From contig NZ_JADQTO010000013.1 of assembly GCF_015704865.1 (NCBI RefSeq), positions 216,360-280,359 of the forward strand: DNA of 64,000 nucleotides. The letters are read 5' to 3'. A program made the translations under genes and the position numbers. This DNA comes from Actinoplanes aureus (GTDB lineage: Bacteria; Actinomycetota; Actinomycetes; Mycobacteriales; Micromonosporaceae). The notes beneath the pieces were generated by a model, which was not told the origin of the DNA, searched no databases, and saw only the letters and a list, made by a program, of their open reading frames with translations. Positions 58,447-64,000 of the stretch are shown piece after piece (position 1 is the first letter of the stretch; each line of letters starts with the position of its first letter).

Positions 58447-59495
58447 ACCGCGGTCCTGGGCAGCACGGCGTCGACGGTCCAGCCGCGCTCCGCGTCCGGC
58501 CCGGCCGAGCAGGTGCCGCCGAGCAGACCGGCGCGTTCGATCATGCCGGTCAGCCCGTACCCGGTGGCCGGCGTGCCCGGCGCGCCGTCGTCGCTGACCC
58601 GCAGCCGCACCGCCGTGTCGTCCGCCGTCACGCGCACCGTGATCCGGGTGGCGTTCCGGGCGTGCCTCCGCGCGTTGGTCACCGACTCCTGGGTGAGCCG
58701 GTAGAGCGTGGTGGCGACCCGCGGTGGCAGGTCGTCGATGTCGCCGCTGACCTGCACGTCCACCGGCGGGCCGGACAGTCCGTTCATCTCCGGCAGGCCC
58801 ATCGGCTCCTCGCGCAGCATCCGCACCAGCGTGCGCATCTCGGTGAGCGCCCGCGACGCCTCCGTCTCGATCAGCCGCAACGCCTGCACCGCCGAGTCCG
58901 GATCGGTCCCGGCCGTCGCCAGCCCGGCCTGCGCCCGGATGGCCATCGCCGACACGTGGTGCGCCACCGTGTCGTGCAGGTCCCGGGCCAGCCGCTCCCG
59001 CTCCAGCAACTGGATCTGCTGCACGTCCCGCAGCCGGGCCCGGGCCCGGTAGCGCATCGCCAGACCGAGTGCGCCGGCGCCGAACAGGACGATCAGCCCG
59101 GCGGCCAGCTCGGTCGCGGTGATCTGCCCGAAGGCCAGGCCGAAGCCCAACCGGCCGGCCAGGACCGCCGAACCGGCCAGAATCTCCCGGCCCGAACCCC
59201 AGCGGAACAACGCGTACGGCAGCACGACCATGAAGACTTCGGCGTTGAAATCCGGACCGGGCAGAGCCGCGCACAGCCCGAACGCGATCACCACCATCAG
59301 CAGCGGCCGGGTGCGGCGCCACAGCAACGTCGGGACGGCGACCAGCGTGAAGACCGGATTGGCCGGTGTCAGCACCGCCTCGGTCAGAACGGCCGCCGTG
59401 ACCACGGCGACCAGGAGCCAGTCCCGCCAGACCCGGCCGGGCGGCGGGGGAGTGGGACGCGGCTCGTCCCAGATGGGCCGCATGAGGTCGCGCAT
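58443..59495 (-). CDS. Sensor histidine kinase, HisKA_3 family
   Basis: A 350-residue kinase, if ATG 59495 is used; ATG 59519 in an upstream tandem duplicate would add eight residues. Four to five hydrophobic segments lie in the first 150 residues. The H-box is LARDLHDTVAHHVSAM (phospho-accepting His near residue 173). The ATP-binding domain ends SDDGAPGTPATGYGLTGMIERAG (core GYGLTGMIERAG). It phosphorylates the adjacent NarL-type regulator. It is divergent from the NACHT gene with only 60 bp between starts. Confidence 0.88.
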   Translation of the reverse strand: MRDLMRPIWDEPRPTPPPPGRVWRDWLLVAVVTAAVLTEAVLTPANPVFTLVAVPTLLWRRTRPLLMVVIAFGLCAALPGPDFNAEVFMVVLPYALFRWGSGREILAGSAVLAGRLGFGLAFGQITATELAAGLIVLFGAGALGLAMRYRARARLRDVQQIQLLERERLARDLHDTVAHHVSAMAIRAQAGLATAGTDPDSAVQALRLIETEASRALTEMRTLVRMLREEPMGLPEMNGLSGPPVDVQVSGDIDDLPPRVATTLYRLTQESVTNARRHARNATRITVRVTADDTAVRLRVSDDGAPGTPATGYGLTGMIERAGLLGGTCSAGPDAERGWTVDAVLPRTAV

Positions 59496-59534
59496 GCCCC
59501 GATCGTAGGCCTCGCGCATGCCCCGGTCGTAGGC
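59487..59534 (-). repeat. Tandem 24-bp duplication at the kinase start
   Basis: Two 24-bp units (59511-59534 and 59487-59510) differing at two positions, each encoding A-Y-D-R-G-M-R-[ED] in the kinase frame. Each carries an ATG, giving alternative starts at 59519 and 59495. Confidence 0.85.
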
Positions 59535-59541
59535 GGAGATT

Positions 59542-59549
59542 CCTATAGT
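59542..59549. promoter_or_regulatory. Shared palindromic -10 region (CTATAG)
   Basis: CCTATAGT contains TATAGT on the plus strand (59544-59549), 6 bp before the NACHT GTG at 59556, and TATAGG on the minus strand (59547-59542) toward the kinase gene. One symmetric element can thus serve as -10 box in both directions. The NACHT transcript would be leaderless. Confidence 0.5.
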
Positions 59550-59555
59550 GTGCGG

Positions 59556-62500
59556 GTGCCGCAGGGACTGACGTACCAGGACGCCGTCAAACTCCTCGGT
59601 GGCTCCGGGCCGCTGCTCAGGATCGCCGACAATCTGCTGGGTGGCGCGCTCAGCGTGGCCACCGCCGGGGGCAGCGACGCCGCCCTCAGCCTCTTCGACG
59701 CGAAGGCCGAGGCGATTCGCCTCGGGCACCAGGTCTCCAGCAAGATCGCCGATCTGGTACGCGGAAACGGCCGGTACACCCGCAGCCAGCGGCTGCACGC
59801 CGCCCACGGGATCCTGGTCGTCTCCGCCTTCTTCGAAGCCCTCGACACCTGCCTCGACGCCGCCGGCCTGGAATCCGCCGGCTTCGACCGCGACGAACAG
59901 ACCAGGCTGCTCACCGGCAGTGCCTGGCCCACCGGACTGCTCGCCGGGCCGCTGCCCGCGCCGAGCCCGGACCGGCCCTACGACGTGCTGCTGAGCGAGC
60001 TCCTCGTCTGGTCGGCGACGTCCGCCCGGCTCGTCGCCGGGCACCTGAGCACGGACCAGCTCGGCGAGACGCTGAGCACACAGCTGCCCGGCATCGCCGT
60101 CACCCGCTATGAGGAGAACATCCGCCGCCTCGCCGAGGAGATCCCGGAGTTCGCCATCTGGATGCGGCAGCACTCCGACCGCGCGGCCACCCGCGGCCTG
60201 GAGGCCCTCGAGAGCACCCTGCTCCGGGTCACCTCGCACCGTGATCCGGCCCGGCACCGGGCGGCTCTCGCCCGCGCCTACCGCGCCGAGCTGGGACATC
60301 CGATTCTCGGCGGTGACGCGGGCGACCTCGTGATGCCGGCGCTCGGCAGCGCGTACCTCGACCCGCGCTACCGGGTCAAACCCGGCGGACCCGGCGCCCG
60401 GCCCGCCGAGGAAAGCTGGTGGGACACCGAGCCGCGTGCCGACCTCGCCGCGTTCCTCGCCACCTACCTGACCGTTCCGCAGGCGGCTGACGCGCCCCTG
60501 CTGCTGCTCGGCCAGCCCGGCGCGGGCAAGTCGTCACTCACCAAGGTCCTCGCCGCCCGCCTGCCGCCCGCCGACTTCCTGGTCGTCCGGGTCGCGCTGC
60601 GCGACGTGCGGGCCGAGGCGGAGATCCAGGACCAGGTCGAACAGGCGCTGCGCGGCACGATCGGCGAGACCGTCGCCTGGCCGGACCTGGCCCGGGACGC
60701 CGGCGGCGCGATGCCGGTGATCCTGCTCGACGGCTTCGACGAACTGCTCCAGGCCACCGGCATCCACCAGTCCGACTACCTCCAGCGGGTGGCCGACTTC
60801 CAGCGCCGCGAGGCGGTGCTGGACCGCCCGGTGGCGGTTATGGTGACGAGCCGGATCGCCGTGGCCGACCGGGCCCGGGTACCCGGCGGCAGTCTCGTCG
60901 TCCGGCTGGAACCGTTCGACGAGCCGCAGCAGCGGCACTGGCTGGAGATCTGGACCGGTGCCAACGCCGCGCACTGGGCCGGCACCGGCCACCGCCCGCT
61001 CCGGCCGGAAGTGCTGCGCCGGTTCCGGGACCTGGCCGAACAGCCGCTCCTGCTGCTGATGCTGGCCCTCTACGACGCCACCGGCAACGCCCTTCAGGAC
61101 GCCGGCGACTCGTTCGGCACCGGGCAGCTCTACGAACGGCTGTTGCGCGAGTTCGCCGCCCGCGAGGTGCACCGGGTGCACGGCGACCAGCCGGACGCCG
61201 CACTGCCCGGCCTGGTAGACGACGAACTGCTGCGGCTCTCCGTGGTCGCCTTCGCGATGTTCCACCGGCTGCGGCTGTGGGTCACCGCCGAGGAACTCGA
61301 CGCCGACCTGGCCGGCCTCGGCTTGCGACCGAGCCGGGCCTCGCAGACCCAGGCGTTCCGGGCGCCGATCAGCGCCGGGCAGGAGATGGTCGGGCGCTTC
61401 TTCTTCATCCAGCGCGCCCAGGCCGTCCAGGACGATCAGACCCGGCAGACGTACGAGTTTCTGCACGCCACGTTCGGCGAATACCTGATCGCCCGTCTCG
61501 TGGTCCAGGCCCTGACGGACGCGGCCGCCCGTGCCCGGGCCCGCACCCTGCGACTCGGGCCGGCCGAGGACGACGACCTGCTCCAGTCGCTGCTCGGGTA
61601 CACGCCGCTCTGCGCCTGCAACACCGTCATCCCGTTCGTCACCGAGCTGCTGAGACAGTCCGGCCCGGCGTCCGTCCGGGAATGGATCGTGGAGCGGCTG
61701 CGGGTGGCGGTGACCCGGCCGCAGTACACGCCGCGCTCCTACCAGCCGGTCGACAAGCGGATCGACCACTGGATGGCCACGTACTCGTTCAACCTCACCC
61801 TGCTGGCCCTGGCCTGCGGTCAGCCGCTGCGGGCCTCGGAGCTGTACCTGCACGCCAAGGACCCGGCCGGCTGGCTGCGCGACATGGCGCTGCAATGGCG
61901 GGCCGCGATCCCCGGCGGCATGTTCCTGGACGCCCTGGAGTACCTGGAGGTCACCCGTACCTGGGCGCCGGACGGCCGTCGTGACCTGCGGCTCGACCGC
62001 TCGGACGCCGAGGTGAGCAGCACGGTGGACCCGCTGTGGTCACACAGCTTCGGCCCTCGATGGTCATTCGGTCCGGACTCCTCGCTGGACGGCGTCAACC
62101 AGTACTTCCCGATCTACACCGCGCTCCAGTCGATGCACCTCAGCGGCGCGTTCTCGGACGACGCCCTGCGGCACGCGCTCGACCCGCTGCTCACCTGGGC
62201 GCCGGAACTGATGGTCAGCTTCGTGGCGCACGGCGACCGCGAGTACGAGTCGGTCGCGCACAGCCTGATCTCGCTGTGGCTGGCCTCCGCCATGCGCGCC
62301 GAGCCCGCGAAGCTGCTGACCGCCTACCAGCGGGCGCTGAACAGCGGCCTGGCCACCGGTTCCTCCGACACGATCACGCTGATCCTGAACTCGCTGACCA
62401 GCGACGCGCCCCGGCTCGACACAGCCGCGGTGATCACCCTGCTCGCCCGCGCCTGGTCGCGGCACGACTTCGGCACCGCCCAGCGGTTCGCGCCCTTCGT

Positions 62501-62618
62501 CGAATGCCTGCTGGCCGTGGCGGACCCGCAGTCACCCGGCATTGCCGTCTTGCTCCAGGATCACCCGGAACTGGGCCGGCGGGTGGCGGCCTTCCTCGAC
62601 CGCCACCGCGGCGGCTGA
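59556..62618 (+). CDS. NACHT-domain STAND NTPase, NLR-like (candidate antiphage protein)
   Basis: A 1,020-residue protein from GTG 59556. Residues 1-240 form an alpha-helical N-terminal domain beginning QGLTYQDAVKLLGG, followed by GGALSVATAGGSDAALSLFDAK. This matches my memory of the NACHT N-terminal helical domain 7 of actinobacterial proteins. The NACHT ATPase follows: Walker A LLLLGQPGAGKSS (about 316-328), Walker B MPVILLDGFDELL (about 385-397), sensor VMVTSRIAVADR. FLHATFGEYLIARLVVQAL marks the end of the NTPase. A helical C-terminal region of about 380 residues likely senses the trigger. Related bacterial NACHT proteins protect against phage. Confidence 0.85.
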   Translation: MPQGLTYQDAVKLLGGSGPLLRIADNLLGGALSVATAGGSDAALSLFDAKAEAIRLGHQVSSKIADLVRGNGRYTRSQRLHAAHGILVVSAFFEALDTCLDAAGLESAGFDRDEQTRLLTGSAWPTGLLAGPLPAPSPDRPYDVLLSELLVWSATSARLVAGHLSTDQLGETLSTQLPGIAVTRYEENIRRLAEEIPEFAIWMRQHSDRAATRGLEALESTLLRVTSHRDPARHRAALARAYRAELGHPILGGDAGDLVMPALGSAYLDPRYRVKPGGPGARPAEESWWDTEPRADLAAFLATYLTVPQAADAPLLLLGQPGAGKSSLTKVLAARLPPADFLVVRVALRDVRAEAEIQDQVEQALRGTIGETVAWPDLARDAGGAMPVILLDGFDELLQATGIHQSDYLQRVADFQRREAVLDRPVAVMVTSRIAVADRARVPGGSLVVRLEPFDEPQQRHWLEIWTGANAAHWAGTGHRPLRPEVLRRFRDLAEQPLLLLMLALYDATGNALQDAGDSFGTGQLYERLLREFAAREVHRVHGDQPDAALPGLVDDELLRLSVVAFAMFHRLRLWVTAEELDADLAGLGLRPSRASQTQAFRAPISAGQEMVGRFFFIQRAQAVQDDQTRQTYEFLHATFGEYLIARLVVQALTDAAARARARTLRLGPAEDDDLLQSLLGYTPLCACNTVIPFVTELLRQSGPASVREWIVERLRVAVTRPQYTPRSYQPVDKRIDHWMATYSFNLTLLALACGQPLRASELYLHAKDPAGWLRDMALQWRAAIPGGMFLDALEYLEVTRTWAPDGRRDLRLDRSDAEVSSTVDPLWSHSFGPRWSFGPDSSLDGVNQYFPIYTALQSMHLSGAFSDDALRHALDPLLTWAPELMVSFVAHGDREYESVAHSLISLWLASAMRAEPAKLLTAYQRALNSGLATGSSDTITLILNSLTSDAPRLDTAAVITLLARAWSRHDFGTAQRFAPFVECLLAVADPQSPGIAVLLQDHPELGRRVAAFLDRHRGG

Positions 62619-62632
62619 ACCACGCGTACCCC

Positions 62633-62767
62633 TCATCGCCGCCGGCGAGCCCGGCGGTAGCGCCGCGACACGGCGGCGGCCAGGCGGCCCATCGCGTGCT
62701 CCATCTCCCGCGTCGACCGGTCCTGCACCTCGGCGATCTGCCAGATCATGTTGGACATCGGCATCAT
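62633..62767 (-). CDS. Small basic protein (44 aa), downstream of the NACHT gene
   Basis: A 44-codon minus-strand frame: ATG 62767 with GGAGGCACGGAA as SD. MMPMSNMIWQIAEVQDRSTRE is the amphipathic start (core IWQIAEVQDRSTRE) and the end is a strongly basic SRRYRRARRRR. High GC3 and a strong SD support it. Function unknown; the tail could bind nucleic acid or membrane. Confidence 0.55.
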   Translation of the reverse strand: MMPMSNMIWQIAEVQDRSTREMEHAMGRLAAAVSRRYRRARRRR

Positions 62768-62921
62768 TTCCGTGCCTCCTTCATCGGTTCTTCCGTCTTC
62801 ATGAGCACGACGAAGCCGGATCGCCGAAATCGACCGCCGCCCGTTGTCGATTTCCGGGTGGGTGCCGCGTCGTCCTGGATGAGAGGCTCGATCTGGCGAG
62901 CCGGCAGGAGAGGGAGAAACC

Positions 62922-63269
62922 GTGCGCTACATGCTCTGGATGCTCGACGACGGCACCAGCGAGCCGTCCCCGTCGGAGATCCGCGCCATGCCCGGCTTCC
63001 AGGCCTGGGAACGGGAGCTCGCCGAACGCGGCATCGAGCACCGCGGTCAGCGGCTGCGCCCGCCGGCCGACGCGGTGACCGTACGGGTGCGCGGCGGCGA
63101 GATCCTGGTCACCGACGGCCCGTTCGCCGACACCAAGGAACACATCGGCGGCTACGAGATCCTCGACGCCGAGGACCTGGATCAGGCGATCGAGGTGGCC
63201 TCCGCCCACCCGTCGTGCCGGGTCGGCGTGGAGATCCGCCCGTTCCACGCGAAGGAGCACGGCCGATGA
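62922..63269 (+). CDS. YCII/DGPF-domain protein, copy 1
   Basis: A 115-residue YCII-type protein from GTG 62922 with GAGAGGGAGAAA as SD. VTDGPFADTKEHIGGYEIL is the DGPF signature. Ferredoxin-like fold, probably dimeric. Linked to ECF42-type sigma factors, one of which starts 322 bp downstream. Its stop overlaps the next start by 4 bp. Biochemical role unknown. Confidence 0.88.
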   Translation: MRYMLWMLDDGTSEPSPSEIRAMPGFQAWERELAERGIEHRGQRLRPPADAVTVRVRGGEILVTDGPFADTKEHIGGYEILDAEDLDQAIEVASAHPSCRVGVEIRPFHAKEHGR

Positions 63270-63586
63270 GATTCCTGATGCTGGTCTGCGTGGACGAGAC
63301 CCTCGGTATGACCGAGGCCGACGACACGGTCGAGCAGTGGCTGGCCGAAACGGCCCGGCGCGGCGTCCGCGTCGAAGGCCACCAGCTGCGCGGTAGGGAG
63401 GACGCCACCACGGTCCGCAAGGAGGGCGCCCTGATCACCGACGGCCCGTTCGCCGACACCAAGGAGTGGATCGCCGGCTACGACGTGCTGGACGTCGCCT
63501 CCCTCGAGGAGGCGGTCGAGATCGCCTCGAAGCATCCGCTCGCCCGCTTCGGTGCCATCGAGTTGCGCCCCTTCTGGGAGGATTAG
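63266..63586 (+). CDS. YCII/DGPF-domain protein, copy 2
   Basis: A 106-residue paralog of the gene just upstream. ITDGPFADTKEWIAGYDVLDV is the signature (core DGPFADTKEW). Translationally coupled to copy 1 and ends 5 bp before the sigma-factor ATG, so all three form one operon. Confidence 0.88.
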   Translation: MRFLMLVCVDETLGMTEADDTVEQWLAETARRGVRVEGHQLRGREDATTVRKEGALITDGPFADTKEWIAGYDVLDVASLEEAVEIASKHPLARFGAIELRPFWED

Positions 63587-63591
63587 TCTAG

Positions 63592-64000
63592 ATGACCCCC
63601 AGCGCACCGATTCCTGGCCCGGCAGGCACTGCGCCGGGCCGGGCGGGTGATCCGCCGGGCCCGGCGAGTGTTGTGGACGCGCGGGCTGCCGTGGACGCGG
63701 CGTTCCGCGTGGAGTGGGGCCGGATCGTAGCCACGCTGATCCGGCTCACGGGCGACTGGGATCTGGCCGAGGAGTGCGCCCAGGACGCGTTCACCCAGGC
63801 GCTCGGCAAGTGGCCGGCGGACGGCGTACCCCGGCGTCCTGGTGCCTGGCTGACCACCGCCGCGCGGAACCGGGCCATCGACCGGCTGCGCCGGGCGGCC
63901 TCCGAAGAGGCCCGGCTCCGTGCGGCGGCGCTGCTCGCCGTGCCCGGCGCGACCAGCGAGGAGGGCAGCGTGCCCGACGACCGGCTGCAACTGATCTTCA
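63592..64000 (+). CDS. ECF sigma factor, ECF42-like (3' truncated by window)
   Basis: The first 136 residues are visible. After a proline-rich start come FRVEWGRIVATLIRLTGDWDLAEECAQDAF (region 2, key residues LTGDWDLAEE) and GAWLTTAARNRAIDRLRR (region 2.4). The pattern and the upstream DGPF genes fit group ECF42, whose members have a C-terminal TPR extension instead of an anti-sigma factor. Region 4 and that extension would be outside the window. Confidence 0.88.
   Translation, partial: MTPSAPIPGPAGTAPGRAGDPPGPASVVDARAAVDAAFRVEWGRIVATLIRLTGDWDLAEECAQDAFTQALGKWPADGVPRRPGAWLTTAARNRAIDRLRRAASEEARLRAAALLAVPGATSEEGSVPDDRLQLIF

Noticed and set aside
58662..59555. Upstream extension of the NACHT frame
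   Set aside because: It is antisense to the histidine kinase, which has all expected motifs; the NACHT domain start at 59556 fits a -10 box.

Overview
The window is a GC-rich actinobacterial chromosome segment. Codon third positions are almost all G or C, many genes start with GTG or TTG, and neighbouring genes often share 4-bp ATGA/GTGA-type overlaps. The gene content (KstR/KstR2-controlled sterol catabolism, F420-type oxidoreductases, an actinobacterial group 1h [NiFe]-hydrogenase, an ECF42-type sigma factor) fits a Micromonosporaceae organism such as Actinoplanes. That placement is inference. No tRNA, rRNA, CRISPR array, insertion sequence or integrase was seen.

Region 1 (1-38.8 kb) begins with the 3' end of a glycosyltransferase and a small membrane protein. 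The rest is largely a sterol/cholesterol catabolic island. Side-chain genes: fadA5 and cyp125 (divergent), an Rv3521-ltp4-ltp3-like trio followed by a secreted GMC cholesterol oxidase, an acyl-CoA ligase, echA19 and fadD19 (divergent), an Rv3531c-Rv3530c-Rv3529c-like trio, a fadE29/fadE28-like acyl-CoA dehydrogenase pair, and a second thiolase. Ring C/D (HIP) genes: ipdC, ipdB, ipdA, echA20, several SDRs, and the repressor kstR2. Nine KstR-type operators plus one further near-match (TnnAACnnGTTnnA) sit at the side-chain promoters. Three KstR2-type operators (AnCAAGnnCTTGnT, 1-2 mismatches) sit at the HIP promoters, including that of kstR2 itself. A cold-shock gene with an attenuator-like leader and an ABC exporter interrupt the island at 14.2-16.8 kb. 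A metallo-hydrolase/TetR pair with its own palindrome lies at 32-33.7 kb.

Region 2 (38.8-55 kb) is a complete hydrogen-oxidation locus. A long minus-strand operon runs small subunit, large subunit, NifU-like protein, four actinobacterial accessory proteins, maturation protease, HypC-HypF fusion, HypC, HypD, HypE and one more accessory protein. hypA-hypB are divergent from it. Further right is a second small subunit with its own NifU-like partner but no large subunit, divergent from an XRE-type regulator.

Region 3 (55-64 kb) is accessory: a secreted stand-alone starch-binding domain behind a LacI-type operator, a suspicious G23-CG-C20 tract, a ribosome-hibernation-type protein, a quinone-reductase-like MDR, a NarL-type two-component system sharing a palindromic promoter with a 1,020-residue NACHT NTPase (candidate NLR-like immune protein), a 44-residue basic protein, two YCII/DGPF proteins, and the start of an ECF42-like sigma factor cut by the window end.

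Assignments to M. tuberculosis genes rest on remembered family sequences and gene order. No database search was run.
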